Of a stretch of 64,000 nucleotides of DNA, positions 17,357 to 27,798 are shown piece after piece. Position numbers and translations under genes: made by a program. Each line of letters begins with the position of its first letter. Within the stretch, counting starts at the first letter, position 1. The notes beneath the pieces are model-generated. The model was given only the letters and a program-made list of their open reading frames with translations, made no database searches and was not told the DNA's origin. The DNA is from Microbacterium sp. Root553 (GTDB lineage Bacteria; Actinomycetota; Actinomycetes; Actinomycetales; Microbacteriaceae), in NCBI RefSeq assembly GCF_001426995.1, contig NZ_LMFY01000001.1:1-64000 (forward strand), written 5' to 3'.

Positions 17357-19905
17357 TCCGTTCCCGCGGCTGTTCCCGCGGCCGTTCCCGCGGCGAGGGC
17401 CTCGGAGGCCGCCGCACGGGTGTCCGCCGCGGTCGCCGCCGTCAGCACGGCCTTCGCTGCGGCCACGCACTGGGCCTCGGTGACAGCGGCGAGCGCGGCG
17501 GCGACGCGACCGAGCGCCCGCGGCGTCATCGACAGCGAGGTGACGCCGAGGCCCACGAGCACCGGCGCGAGAGCGGGGTCCGCGGCGGCCTCGCCGCACA
17601 CCCCGACCGGGAGATCCCACCGGCGACCGGCCTCGCCGACCGCGCCGATCAGCCGGAGCACGGCGGGCTGCCACGGATCGTTGAGTTCGCCGAGCTCGGC
17701 GAGCAGCCGGTCGGCGGCCAACGCGTACTGGGCGAGGTCGTTGGTGCCGATGCTGACGAAGTCGACGACCTCGAGCATCTCGGAAGCGAGCAGCGCCGCC
17801 GACGGAGTCTCGACCATGATGCCGACCGTCATGAGCCCTGCAGCGCGGGCACTCTCGGCGAAGGCGCGGGCCTCCTCGACCGTCGCCACCATCGGCGCCA
17901 TCACCTCGACGACCGCGGACTCCGCCTCGGCCGCCCTCGCCAACGCATGCAGTTGCTCGTCGAGCAACGCGGGCGAGCGACGAGAGATCCGCAGGCCGCG
18001 GATCCCCAGCGCGGGATTGTCCTCGGCATCCGCGTTCGCGAAGGGCAGCGGCTTGTCACTGCCCGCATCGAGCGTGCGCACGACGACCCGGCGACCGCGG
18101 AAGGCCGCGAACACACCGCGATAGGCGGCGACCTGCTCGTCGATCGACGGCGCGTCGACCCGGTCGAGGAAGCAGAACTCGGTGCGGAAGAGCCCGACGC
18201 CCTCGGCTCCGGATGCCACGGCGGTGACCGCATCCGCCGCGCCGCCGACATTGGCGAGCAGGGCGATGCGTCGCCCGTCGGCCAGCATGCCTTCGCCGCG
18301 GAACGGCACCGCGACGGCCGCCGCCTCCGCCGCCGCGACCGTCGCCGCGTCGGGGGCGATCTCGACGGTCCCGCGATCGCCGTCGACCAGCGCGGTGACA
18401 CCGGGCACGATGCCCGTCGCCCCGGCGACCCCGACCACGGCGGGGATCCCGAGCGAGCGGGCGATGATCGCGGTGTGCGAGGTGGGCCCGCCTCTCTCGG
18501 TCACGAGAGCGACGCAGTTGCCGCCGTCGAGCGCCGCCGCATCGGCGGGCGCGAGATCGACCGCGACCAGGGCGAACGGCTCGTCGCGGTCGGGGACTCC
18601 GGGCACATCGATCTCGAGGATCTCGGCGATGAGGCGATCCCGGATGTCGCGGATGTCGGCGGCGCGCTCGGCCATCCGACCCCCGAGGGCGGTCAGCCCC
18701 TTCTCGTGCGCGACCGCGGTCTCCCACACGGCACGCGCCGCAGAGAGCCCCTTCGTGCGGACCCGCAGCGACGCGTCACCGACCAGTTCCGGGTCGGAGG
18801 CGAGAAGACGCGACGCGTCGAGGATCGCGCGCGCCTGTCCGGTCGCCCGTGCAGTGCGTCCGCGCAGCTGATCCGCGACCGCCACGGACGCCCACTCGAT
18901 CGCCGACACCTCGCGCTCCCGATCGGCGGCAGCGACGACGACGTCGGGATCGGGCTCGCCGACCGGTGGTCCGAGGAGAACCACCGGCGCGGCGACTCGA
19001 CCGCCGCTGACCCCTCGACCGCGCAGCACGGTGCCGGCGAGCACCGGGGCCACCTCGGATGCGCGCTCGGCGGCGTTCGGGGCCGGTACACCCGCCGCGG
19101 CCGTCGGGCCCGCCTGACCCGCCGGGCCCGCCTGACCCGCCGAGGCCGCCGGGGCCGGCGGACTGGCGGTCCCCTCCCCGAACCCGTCATCGAACAGGGC
19201 CGCCACGCGCGCGAGCACAGCCTCGGACCCGGCCCCGCTCGCCGAGAGCTCGACCTCGTCGCCCTGCGCGGCGCCGAGGATGAGCATGCGAGACAGACTC
19301 GCCGCCGACGCGTCGGGCCCGTCGGGCAGCCGGCGAAGCCGCACATCCGCCCCGACCGACGCCTCGGCGATCAGGGCGGCGGGACGAGCGTGGATGCCGA
19401 GAGGATTGCGCACCACCACCACGCGCGTCACCGCGTCGGGATGCCGCCCGGTCGAGACGGCCTCTCCTGGCGTCGACTCGGCCTCCGGGACTCCGAGCTG
19501 CCCTGTCTTCGCACCCAACGCCGCCGAGGCCTCCGCGGCGACCAGATCGAGCGAGCCGCCGGCCGTCGCAGACACAACGGCGGCGAGCAGCCCCTCCACG
19601 AACGGGGCCGGCGCCAGGCGCACCGGCACGTCGCTCAGTCGGAGCTCGAGTGCGAGCTCCGCGCTGAGCACCGCGGAGCCCAGGTCCATCAACACGAGCA
19701 CGCCGTCGCAGTCGGCTGCGAGTTCGTCGATCGCCGCGGCCACCGCGACCGCATCCGTCCCGAGGATGGGCGTGCCGTCGGCATCCGCTCCTGCGCCGGC
19801 GGCGACCCGCACGCGCACTCCCCCGCCCTGCACCATCTGCAGGGCGAGCTCGAGCGCCGCCTCCCCGAGTCGAGCACTGTGGGAGACGGCGACGATGCCG
19901 ATCAT
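17338..19905 (-). CDS. dhaM: DhaM: EIIA-HPr-full-length Enzyme I fusion, phosphoryl donor for dihydroxyacetone kinase
   Basis: An 855-residue fusion of three phosphotransferase modules. An EIIA-mannose-like domain carries the active His9 in VAVSHSARLGE. An HPr domain has its active His in NPLGIHARPAALIAEA (about 175). A complete Enzyme I follows, with the phospho-His in GGPTSHTAIIARSLGIP and the PEP-binding part GVGLFRTEFCFLDR and VDFVSIGTNDLAQYALAADR. The E. coli DhaM I recall stops after the N-terminal Enzyme I domain; this one keeps the PEP-binding domain and so could draw phosphate from PEP directly. Its ATG shares one base with the dhaL stop (TGATG). The C-terminus carries AAGT repeats. 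Confidence 0.88.
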   Translation of the reverse strand: MIGIVAVSHSARLGEAALELALQMVQGGGVRVRVAAGAGADADGTPILGTDAVAVAAAIDELAADCDGVLVLMDLGSAVLSAELALELRLSDVPVRLAPAPFVEGLLAAVVSATAGGSLDLVAAEASAALGAKTGQLGVPEAESTPGEAVSTGRHPDAVTRVVVVRNPLGIHARPAALIAEASVGADVRLRRLPDGPDASAASLSRMLILGAAQGDEVELSASGAGSEAVLARVAALFDDGFGEGTASPPAPAASAGQAGPAGQAGPTAAAGVPAPNAAERASEVAPVLAGTVLRGRGVSGGRVAAPVVLLGPPVGEPDPDVVVAAADREREVSAIEWASVAVADQLRGRTARATGQARAILDASRLLASDPELVGDASLRVRTKGLSAARAVWETAVAHEKGLTALGGRMAERAADIRDIRDRLIAEILEIDVPGVPDRDEPFALVAVDLAPADAAALDGGNCVALVTERGGPTSHTAIIARSLGIPAVVGVAGATGIVPGVTALVDGDRGTVEIAPDAATVAAAEAAAVAVPFRGEGMLADGRRIALLANVGGAADAVTAVASGAEGVGLFRTEFCFLDRVDAPSIDEQVAAYRGVFAAFRGRRVVVRTLDAGSDKPLPFANADAEDNPALGIRGLRISRRSPALLDEQLHALARAAEAESAVVEVMAPMVATVEEARAFAESARAAGLMTVGIMVETPSAALLASEMLEVVDFVSIGTNDLAQYALAADRLLAELGELNDPWQPAVLRLIGAVGEAGRRWDLPVGVCGEAAADPALAPVLVGLGVTSLSMTPRALGRVAAALAAVTEAQCVAAAKAVLTAATAADTRAAASEALAAGTAAGTAAGTDDGPVA
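17360..17395 (-). repeat. 12-bp tandem repeat at the dhaM 3' end
   Basis: Three 12-bp copies (GTTCCCGCGGC plus one variable base on the + strand) encode three consecutive AAGT units just before the C-terminal DDGPVA of DhaM. The block directly follows the terminator hairpin. Confidence 0.85.
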
Positions 19906-20566
19906 CAGGACGATTCCGGGGCGGGTGAGGCGGTCTCCACGGTGGCCCGCGCGAGCGCCTCGAACAGCAGCGTGGTCGACGCGGCGCCGGGGTCGAGGTG
20001 ACCGGCGCTGCGCTCGCCCAGGTAGCTCGCGCGTCCCTTGCGGGCGACGAGGGGCTCGGTGGCGTCGCGACCGGATGCCGCGGCCTGCGCCGCCGCCGCC
20101 GTGGCCGCACCGAGATCCGCGCCGCCGGTGACCTCGGCATCGAAGGCATCGACCGCCGGAGCCATGGCGTCGATCATCGTCTTGTCGCCCACCTCGGCCT
20201 TGCCGCGGGCGACGATCCCGTCGAGCCCGGCCCGCAGCGACGCCGCCAGAGCCGGAGCGTCGAGCGCGGTCACGGGCCCCGCGGCCACTCCCATCCGCAG
20301 GAACAGAGTCCCGTACAGCGGGCCGCTCGCGCCGCCGACCGAGCTCACCAGGGTCATGCCGACCGTCTTGAGCAGCTCGTCGACCGTGTCGGGCACGCCC
20401 GCGTCCAGCTTCGCGACCACCGCATCCATACCTCTCGACATGTTCGCGCCGTGGTCGGCGTCACCGATCGCGGAGTCGAGCTCGGTGAGCCACTCCCTCT
20501 TCTCGACGATCACGTCGCGGAACCCGTGTATCCAGGCCGACAGCTCCGCCGGACCGAGCGCCGCCA

Positions 20567-20567
<1 letters not shown>
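19905..20567 (-). CDS. dhaL: dihydroxyacetone kinase subunit DhaL
   Basis: A 220-residue ADP-binding subunit. It shows the metal/nucleotide motif LDSAIGDADHGANMSRGM (the DxDxDHG-like cluster) and SVGGASGPLYGTLFLRMG. ADP stays bound, is rephosphorylated by DhaM, and its phosphate is passed to dihydroxyacetone held by DhaK. The ATG at 20567 shares one base with the dhaK stop, and the stop shares one base with the dhaM start, so all three subunits are tightly coupled. Confidence 0.9.
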
Positions 20568-21559
<992 letters not shown>

Positions 21560-21592
21560 CGTTCGATCTCCCTTGATCTCTGCGGCGGCGAA

Positions 21593-21629
21593 CTTTCGCG
21601 ATATCGGAAAGGCATTCGTCACTGTCGAA
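21593..21629. promoter_or_regulatory. inverted repeats upstream of dhaK
   Basis: CTTTC-N9-GAAAG (21593-21611), with the palindromic core CGATATCG, and the imperfect palindrome TTCGTCACTGTCGAA (21615-21629) lie 34-70 bp upstream of dhaK. They may be operators for an unidentified regulator. No dha activator gene is in the window. Confidence 0.3.
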
Positions 21630-21715
21630 TATGCTCCTGCCCGACACCGCCCGCAACAGTTCTCGCGAGTGGGGATCGACGCGCCCGGTCGTTCACGCCC
21701 GGTCGCGCGCCCTTC

Positions 21716-22327
21716 TCAGCGCGACTGCAGTCCGTCGAGGCTCACCCGGAGGATGTCCTCACCCAGCTCGTCGGGATCCACGGAGCCACCGGGCCGGTAC
21801 CACTCGACCACGGAGTTGATCATGCCGAAGATCAGCCTCGTCGCGACCGCGGCATCCACGTCATCGCGGATGAGCCCCTCGGCCTGAGCCTCGGAGACGA
21901 TCGCGGTGACCCGCTGGTCGAACGCGCGGCGGCGCACCAGCGCGGCCGTCTCGACGTCGCCGTTGCCGCGCACCCGCAGCAGCAGCGTCACCGAGGGGAG
22001 CTTCTCGGTGAGCACGCGCACGGCCCCGCGGATGATCGATCGCAGACGGTCGGCGGCGAGCGGATGCCGGGCGGTCGCGTCGTCCACGACGGCCTCGAGA
22101 GCGTCGAGCGCGTCGTTCAGGGCGAGCTCGAGGATCGCCGACTTGGAGTCGAAGTGGTGATAGAGCGCGGACTTCGTCAATCCCAGAGTGGCACTGAGGT
22201 CGGCGACGCTGGTCGCGTCGTAGCCCTGCTCGTTGAACACCTTGACCGCGACGGCGAGCACCTGCTCACGGTCGTAGCCGGGCCGGCCGCGTCGGGGGGC
22301 CGGTGCATCGGATCGGGGCTGCGACAT
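21716..22327 (-). CDS. paaR: TetR-family repressor of phenylacetate catabolism (PaaR-like)
   Basis: A 203-residue TetR regulator. The N-terminal helix-turn-helix spans about residues 20-65 (FNEQGYDATSVADLSATLGL, then TKSALYHHFDSK). The C-terminal ligand domain ends with a TetR_C segment containing MINSVVEWYRPGG. It diverges from paaJ and the shared gap holds a palindrome that recurs before paaA and before the MHS transporter, supporting a role as the pathway repressor. The inducer is inferred to be phenylacetyl-CoA, as for other PaaR proteins. Confidence 0.8.
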   Translation of the reverse strand: MSQPRSDAPAPRRGRPGYDREQVLAVAVKVFNEQGYDATSVADLSATLGLTKSALYHHFDSKSAILELALNDALDALEAVVDDATARHPLAADRLRSIIRGAVRVLTEKLPSVTLLLRVRGNGDVETAALVRRRAFDQRVTAIVSEAQAEGLIRDDVDAAVATRLIFGMINSVVEWYRPGGSVDPDELGEDILRVSLDGLQSR

Positions 22328-22383
22328 GCGCCAAGTCTGTCATTCCTGCGGAGTTGCCATTCGCCTCCCGATCTGAGATCGTA

Positions 22384-22405
22384 TTCCTGACCGATCGGTC
22401 TGAAA
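22384..22405. promoter_or_regulatory. PaaR-type operator between paaR and paaJ
   Basis: A 22-bp palindrome with halves TTCCTGACCGA and TCGGTCTGAAA; the central 12 bp, GACCGATCGGTC, is perfect. It is placed to control paaR itself and the paaJFHZIK operon. Confidence 0.75.
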
Positions 22406-22438
22406 TTATCGCCAGCGTCGGTGATCGAGAGGATGATG

Positions 22439-23626
22439 ATGTCCGAGGCCTATCTCGTCGATGGCGTCCGCACCCCCGTCGGGCGCTACGGAGGGGCACT
22501 CGCGTCCGTGCGCCCCGACGACCTCGCAGCCCTGGTGGTGGGTGAGACCGCCCGCCGGTCCGGCCTTCCCGTCGAGGAGATCGACGAGGTGATCCTCGGC
22601 GCTGCGAACCAGGCGGGCGAGGACAACCGCAACGTGGCGCGCATGGCCGTGCTGCTCGCGGGTCTCCCCGACTCGATCCCCGGCCTGACCGTCAACCGTC
22701 TCTGCGCCTCGGGGATGTCGGCCATCGCCCTCGCCGCGAACGCCGTGCGCGCAGGAGACGCCGACCTCGTCATCGCGGGCGGCGTCGAATCCATGACCCG
22801 TGCGCCCTGGGTGCAGGCGAAGCCCGACCGGGCATGGGCACGGCCCGGTGCCGCGTTCGACACGTCGATCGGCTGGCGCTTCACGAACCCCCGGCTGAGC
22901 GCGCGCGACAAGGCGACGTTCTCGATGCCGGAGACGGCGGAGGAGGTCGCGCGCGTCGATGCGATCAGTCGGGCGGATGCCGACGCTTTCGCTCTGCAGA
23001 GCCACGAGCGGGCGATCGCCGCGATCGACGCCGGGCGCTTCGCCGCCGAGATCGTGGGAGTCGAGACGAACCGGGGGCTCGTCGAGACCGACGAGGGTCC
23101 TCGACGGGACACCACCCTCGACGCACTCGCGGGGCTGCGTGCGGTCGTCGCCGGCGGCGAGGTCGTCACCGCCGGGAACTCCAGTTCGCTGAACGACGGA
23201 TCGTCCGCGATCGTCGTGGCGAGCGCCGAGGCCGTCGAACGGCACGGACTGCGCCCGCGTGCGCGCATCGTGGCATCCGCGACAGCCGCGCTCGCTCCCG
23301 AGATCATGGGTCTGGGCCCGGTGCCCGCCACCCAGAAGGCGCTCGCCAAGGCGGGTCTGCAGATCGGCGACCTCGGCGCCGTCGAGCTGAACGAGGCCTT
23401 CGCCTCGCAGTCCCTCGCCTGCATGCGCCGCCTGGGACTCGACCCGGCGATGGTCAACGCCGACGGTGGCGCCATCGCGCTCGGCCATCCGCTGGGATCC
23501 AGCGGCTCGCGACTGATCGTGACGCTTCTCGGACGGCTCGAGCGCGAGAACGCACGCTACGGACTGGCCACGATGTGCGTGGGCGTCGGGCAGGGCGCCG
23601 CCATGATCGTCGAGCGCCTGACGTGA
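22439..23626 (+). CDS. paaJ: thiolase, probable 3-oxoadipyl-CoA/3-oxo-5,6-dehydrosuberyl-CoA thiolase
   Basis: A 395-residue thiolase. The acyl-accepting Cys is in NRLCASGMSAIA (about 90), the catalytic His in ADGGAIALGHPLGSSGSRL, and the second Cys in TMCVGVGQGAA. It cleaves the 3-oxoacyl-CoA intermediates of the phenylacetate route to acetyl-CoA and shorter acyl-CoA. Three in-frame ATGs follow one another; the third, at 22439, has the best spacing from GAGAGG (22427-22432). The stop overlaps the next start by 4 bp (GTGA). The context of paaF, paaH and paaZ sets the pathway. Confidence 0.88.
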   Translation: MSEAYLVDGVRTPVGRYGGALASVRPDDLAALVVGETARRSGLPVEEIDEVILGAANQAGEDNRNVARMAVLLAGLPDSIPGLTVNRLCASGMSAIALAANAVRAGDADLVIAGGVESMTRAPWVQAKPDRAWARPGAAFDTSIGWRFTNPRLSARDKATFSMPETAEEVARVDAISRADADAFALQSHERAIAAIDAGRFAAEIVGVETNRGLVETDEGPRRDTTLDALAGLRAVVAGGEVVTAGNSSSLNDGSSAIVVASAEAVERHGLRPRARIVASATAALAPEIMGLGPVPATQKALAKAGLQIGDLGAVELNEAFASQSLACMRRLGLDPAMVNADGGAIALGHPLGSSGSRLIVTLLGRLERENARYGLATMCVGVGQGAAMIVERLT

Positions 23627-24354
23627 CCCTGCACATCGAGGAGCAGGACGACCGGATCGTCGCGACGCTGGACCGCCCCGAGAAGCGCAACGCCATCGAC
23701 CAGGCGACGGTCGACGCGCTGCACGGGCTGTGCGCGATGCTCGAGGATGCTCCGCGCACGCTGATCCTCGCGGGATCGGGCGGTGTCTTCGCCGCCGGCG
23801 CCGACATCGCACAGCTGCGCGACCGCACCGCCGACGACGCCAGGCGCGGCATCAACGCGACCGTGTTCATCCGCATCCATGAGCTGCCGATGCCCGTGGT
23901 CGCCGCGATCGACGGCTACGCCCTCGGCGGCGGGGCCGAGCTCGCCTACGCCGCGGACATCCGCATCGCCACGCCGTCCCTCCGCATCGGCAACCCCGAG
24001 ACCGGACTCGGGATCATCGCGGCGGCAGGCGCCACCTGGCGCCTGCCCGAGATCGTCGGCGAGGCGCGAGCCGGCGAACTGCTGCTCACCGGTCGAGCGC
24101 TCGACGCCGAGGAAGCGCTGCGCTGGGGCCTGGTCTCGTCGGTGCATCCGGCCGACGAGCTGCTCGCCGCAGCTCACGGGATCGTCGATCGCATCGCGGC
24201 GAACGATCCGCTGGCGACCCAATACACGAAGCGGGCCCTGCGCACCCCTCGAGCGCAGCACCCGGCGATCGAACTCGAGCTGCAGGCCGAGCTGTTCGAC
24301 TCGCCGGAGAAGCACCGCCGGATGACCGCATTCCTCGAGAGGAAGACCCGATGA
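23623..24354 (+). CDS. paaF: enoyl-CoA hydratase, probable PaaF
   Basis: A 243-residue crotonase-fold protein. Both catalytic glutamates of true hydratases are present: one in ALGGGAELAYAAD and one in IGNPETGLG. This separates it from the PaaG-type gene at 35743, which lacks the pair. It probably hydrates 2,3-dehydroadipyl-CoA. The GTG at 23623 overlaps the thiolase stop (GTGA), and the stop overlaps the paaH start (ATGA). Confidence 0.82.
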   Translation: MTLHIEEQDDRIVATLDRPEKRNAIDQATVDALHGLCAMLEDAPRTLILAGSGGVFAAGADIAQLRDRTADDARRGINATVFIRIHELPMPVVAAIDGYALGGGAELAYAADIRIATPSLRIGNPETGLGIIAAAGATWRLPEIVGEARAGELLLTGRALDAEEALRWGLVSSVHPADELLAAAHGIVDRIAANDPLATQYTKRALRTPRAQHPAIELELQAELFDSPEKHRRMTAFLERKTR

Positions 24355-25286
24355 GCGAGACCACCCGCCCGCTGAGCGAGCGCACCGACCCCACCCGCCC
24401 GCTGAGCGAGCGGAGCGAGACGAAGCGCGCCCACGTCGCACCGGCACACGTGGGCGTGCTGGGCGGCGGGCGCATGGGCGCCGGCATCGCGCATGCGTTC
24501 CTGCTCGCGGGTTCGCACGTGAGCGTGGTCGAGCGGGACGCGGCCAGCGCTGACGCCGCCCTGACGCGCATCAGCGACAGCATCCGCAGATCCGTCGAAC
24601 GCGACTCCTCTCTGGATGCGGCAGAGCTCGCCGACCGGCTCACGACCGGTACCGACATCGCGGCGTTCGCTGCGGTCGACCTCGTGATCGAGGCGGTACC
24701 GGAGGACCGTGCCCTCAAGGACGATGCCCTCGGTCGCGCCGAAGTGGCGATGCCGGCTCACGCGACGCTGGCGAGCAACACCTCATCGATCTCGATCGAC
24801 GATTTGGCTGCGGATCGGCTGCGCCCCGAGCGCTTCCTCGGTCTGCACTTCTTCAACCCCGTGCCGGCGTCGGCGCTCGTCGAGATCGTGCGCGGCGGCC
24901 GGACCGAGACGGCGATCGTCGACAGCGCGACCGGATGGGTGAGCGCTCTCGGCAAGACACCGATCGTCGTGAGCGACTCGCCGGGCTTCGCCTCGTCCCG
25001 ACTGGGCGTGATGCTCGGCCTCGAGGCGATCAGGATGCTCGAGGAGGGCGTCGCCTCGGCAGCCGACATCGACGCGGCGATGACGCTCGGATACCGGCAT
25101 CCGATGGGCCCCCTGCGCACGACCGACGTGGTCGGCCTCGATGTGCGCCTGGGGATAGCCGAGGAGCTGGAGCGCACGCTCGGCGCGCGCTTCGCTCCGC
25201 CGGACCTCCTGCGGCGCCTGGTCGCCGAAGGAAAGCTCGGTCGCAAGAGCGGCGAAGGGTTCTACGCATGGAACGAGGAGAGATGA
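24351..25286 (+). CDS. paaH: 3-hydroxyacyl-CoA dehydrogenase
   Basis: A 311-residue NAD-dependent dehydrogenase. The Rossmann motif VGVLGGGRMGAGIAHAF begins at about residue 34, followed by the substrate/catalytic segment LGLHFFNPVP and the C-terminal helical domain (GYRHPMGPLRTTDVVGLD). It should oxidise 3-hydroxyadipyl-CoA. The odd part is the N-terminus: residues 4-26, with PLSER twice, are encoded by two 30-bp copies of a repeat of the dispersed family also seen near 57330, so homologues should lack them. It overlaps both neighbours by 4 bp. Confidence 0.85.
   Translation: MSETTRPLSERTDPTRPLSERSETKRAHVAPAHVGVLGGGRMGAGIAHAFLLAGSHVSVVERDAASADAALTRISDSIRRSVERDSSLDAAELADRLTTGTDIAAFAAVDLVIEAVPEDRALKDDALGRAEVAMPAHATLASNTSSISIDDLAADRLRPERFLGLHFFNPVPASALVEIVRGGRTETAIVDSATGWVSALGKTPIVVSDSPGFASSRLGVMLGLEAIRMLEEGVASAADIDAAMTLGYRHPMGPLRTTDVVGLDVRLGIAEELERTLGARFAPPDLLRRLVAEGKLGRKSGEGFYAWNEER
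24361..24430 (+). repeat. 30-bp direct repeat of the dispersed family inside paaH
   Basis: CCACCCGCCCGCTGAGCGAG starts at 24361 and again at 24391, each followed by CG. The second copy continues GAGCGAGACGAAGCG, which in reverse complement matches the element at 57330 (CTTCGTCTCGCTCCGCTCG). The repeat is translated as part of PaaH. Confidence 0.85.
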
Positions 25287-27364
25287 CCGAGTATCTGCCG
25301 AGCTATGTCCAGGGCGAGTGGTGGACGCCGTCGTCCCCCGTGCGCTCCACCGAGGTGCGAGATGCGTCCACCGGCGACGTCGTCGCGCACGTCTCCACCG
25401 ACGGCCTCGACCTCGCCGGGGCGCTGGAGCACGCGCGTTCGGTGGGGCAGAGAAGCCTCGGCGCTCTCACCTTCCACCAGCGTGCGGTGCTGCTGAAGCA
25501 GTTCGCGCTCGCGCTCACCGAACGCAAGGACGAGCTGTATGCGCTGTCGTCCCGCACGGGCGCCACGAAGAACGACTCGTGGGTCGACATCGACGGCGGA
25601 ATCGGCGTGCTGTTCTCGTATTCCGGAAAGGGACGGCGCGAGCTGCCCAACAGCCGCGTTCACGTCGACGGTCCGGTCGAGCCGCTCTCGAAGGACGGAT
25701 CCTTCCTCGGTCGTCACGTCTACACGACGCTGCCCGGCGTCGCGGTGCAGATCAACGCGTTCAACTTCCCCGTGTGGGGATCGCTCGAGAAGTTCGCTCC
25801 GGCGTTCCTCGCCGGCATGCCCACGCTGGTGAAGCCCGCCACCCCGACGGGATACCTGGCGGAGGCGATGGTGCGCATCCTCGTCGAGTCCGGACTGCTG
25901 CCCGAAGGGTCTCTCCAGCTCGTCAGCGGAAGCGTTCCCGAGCTGTTCGAGAACCTGCGACTCGGCGATATCGTCGGCTTCACCGGCAGCGCGTCGACGG
26001 CGGAGAGCCTCAAGGCCCACCCCGCCGTGCAGGTCGGAGGCGTGCGCTTCACCGCCGAGACCGACTCGATCAACGCGTCGGTGCTGGGCACCGACGCCGT
26101 CGAGGGGACGCCCGAGTTCGACGCCTACGTGCGCCAGCTCGTCACGGAGATGACGACCAAGGCCGGCCAGAAGTGCACGGCGATCCGCCGCGCGATCGTG
26201 CCCGCGGGCTCGGCGGACGCCGTGATCGCGGCCGTGCGGGCGCGCATCGCCGAGAAGACCGTGCTCGGCGACCCGCGCGCCGAGGGCGTCACGATGGGCC
26301 CTCTCGCCTCGACCGCGCAGCGCGACGAGGTGCTTCGCCAGGTGCAGAGACTGCAGACGGGCGGCGGGCGGATCGTCGTCGGCACCACCGATGTCCCGGA
26401 CGTGCGCCTCGCCGACGGCAGCACGGGCCCCTCCCTTCAGGGGGCGTTCGTCTCGCCGGTGCTGCTGCGTTTCGACGACTCGGGATCCGAGGCCGCGCAC
26501 TCGATCGAGGCGTTCGGTCCGGTCTCCTCGCTGATCACCTACGACACCACCGCCGACGCCGCGGCGCTCGTGGCGAGGGGCGGAGGCTCCCTCGTCACGA
26601 GCATCGCGACCCACGACCCGGTGCAGGCTGTGGAGTTGGCCGCGCGCATCGCGCCTTTCAACGGCCGGATGCTGCTGCTCGACCGCGATGACGCGCGATC
26701 GTCGACCGGTCACGGCTCCCCGCTCCCCACCCTCGTGCACGGAGGACCCGGCCGGGCCGGCGGCAGCGAGGAGCTCGGCGGCATCCGCGCGGTGCTCCAC
26801 CACATGCAGCGCACCGCCGTGCAGGGCTCACCCGACATGCTCACCGCGCTGACCGGTGTGTGGCACGCCGGGGCTGCCGCGCACAGCGACGGCCGGCATC
26901 CGTTCCGCAAGTCGCTCGCAGAGCTCCGCATCGGCGATCAGATCGTGTCCGCGTCGCGCGAGGTGACGCTCGCCGACATCGAGACCTTCGCGCACTTCAC
27001 CGGCGACACGTTCTACGCGCACATGGATGAGGCGGCCGCCGCCGCCAACCCGTTCTTCCCCGGTCGGGTCGCCCACGGCTACCTGCTCGTCTCCTGGGCG
27101 GCCGGGCTGTTCGTCGACCCGGAGCCCGGCCCCGTGCTCGCCAACTACGGGCTCGAGAACCTGCGGTTCATCACCCCCGTCTCCCCCGGCGACACGATCC
27201 GCGTCGAGCTCACCGCCAAGCAGATCACTCCCCGCGAGACCGACGGGTACGGCGAGGTGCGCTGGGATGCCGTGATCCGCAATCAGAGCGACGAGCTCGT
27301 CGCGACATACGACGTGCTCACCCTCGTCGAGAAGGACGACACCACCGAGGTCGTGGCCGCATGA
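25283..27364 (+). CDS. paaZ: PaaZ: oxepin-CoA hydrolase / 3-oxo-5,6-dehydrosuberyl-CoA semialdehyde dehydrogenase
   Basis: A 693-residue bifunctional enzyme that opens the oxepin-CoA ring and oxidises the resulting semialdehyde. The N-terminal aldehyde dehydrogenase domain (about 1-520) has the glutamate in RFTAETDSINA and the nucleophilic Cys in AGQKCTAIRR. The C-terminal MaoC-like (R)-hydratase domain (about 550-690) has the Asp/His pair in FTGDTFYAHMDEAAA and the PFFPGRVAHGYLLVS segment. The length fits the family. It overlaps paaH and paaI by 4 bp each (ATGA). Confidence 0.93.
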   Translation: MTEYLPSYVQGEWWTPSSPVRSTEVRDASTGDVVAHVSTDGLDLAGALEHARSVGQRSLGALTFHQRAVLLKQFALALTERKDELYALSSRTGATKNDSWVDIDGGIGVLFSYSGKGRRELPNSRVHVDGPVEPLSKDGSFLGRHVYTTLPGVAVQINAFNFPVWGSLEKFAPAFLAGMPTLVKPATPTGYLAEAMVRILVESGLLPEGSLQLVSGSVPELFENLRLGDIVGFTGSASTAESLKAHPAVQVGGVRFTAETDSINASVLGTDAVEGTPEFDAYVRQLVTEMTTKAGQKCTAIRRAIVPAGSADAVIAAVRARIAEKTVLGDPRAEGVTMGPLASTAQRDEVLRQVQRLQTGGGRIVVGTTDVPDVRLADGSTGPSLQGAFVSPVLLRFDDSGSEAAHSIEAFGPVSSLITYDTTADAAALVARGGGSLVTSIATHDPVQAVELAARIAPFNGRMLLLDRDDARSSTGHGSPLPTLVHGGPGRAGGSEELGGIRAVLHHMQRTAVQGSPDMLTALTGVWHAGAAAHSDGRHPFRKSLAELRIGDQIVSASREVTLADIETFAHFTGDTFYAHMDEAAAAANPFFPGRVAHGYLLVSWAAGLFVDPEPGPVLANYGLENLRFITPVSPGDTIRVELTAKQITPRETDGYGEVRWDAVIRNQSDELVATYDVLTLVEKDDTTEVVAA

Positions 27365-27753
27365 GGCCCATGATGCAGCGCGATGCCGCCTCGGCCATGC
27401 TCGGCATGGTCATCGAGCTCGACGTGCCGGGAGAGGCCGTCGTGTCGATGACGGTGCGCGACGACATGCTCAACGGCTTCGCGATCACGCACGGCGGTCT
27501 GGTGTTCACTCTCGCCGACACCGCCTTCGCGATCGCCTGCAACGAGGATGAACGGGTCACCGTCGCCGGTGGCGCCGACATCGCCTTCCTGAAGTCGACG
27601 AGCGCGGGGCAGCGGCTGACCGCACACGCCGTGCGCCGGGTCGTGAGCGGCCGCAACGGGCTCTACGACGTCACCGTCACCGATGACTCAGGAGACGTGG
27701 TCGCCGAGGTGCGGGGCCGCTCACTCACGACGAACCGCTCGCATCCCGCCTGA
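27361..27753 (+). CDS. paaI: PaaI hotdog-fold acyl-CoA thioesterase
   Basis: A 130-residue hotdog protein. NGFAITHGGLVFTLADTAFA holds the HGG segment and catalytic Asp of the PaaI group. It hydrolyses stalled ring-hydroxylated phenylacetyl-CoA species and frees CoA. The ATG at 27361 overlaps the paaZ stop by 4 bp. A 45-bp gap with its own ribosome binding site separates it from paaK. Confidence 0.9.
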   Translation: MRPMMQRDAASAMLGMVIELDVPGEAVVSMTVRDDMLNGFAITHGGLVFTLADTAFAIACNEDERVTVAGGADIAFLKSTSAGQRLTAHAVRRVVSGRNGLYDVTVTDDSGDVVAEVRGRSLTTNRSHPA

Positions 27754-27798
27754 GCACCCCCGCGTCCACCCCCCCTGTTCACGACGAAGGAGTCGACG

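Noticed and set aside
15957..17417. Long open frame opposite the MHS transporter
   Set aside because: Charged low-complexity translation with no motifs; it is the antisense shadow of a high-GC gene with strong family signatures.
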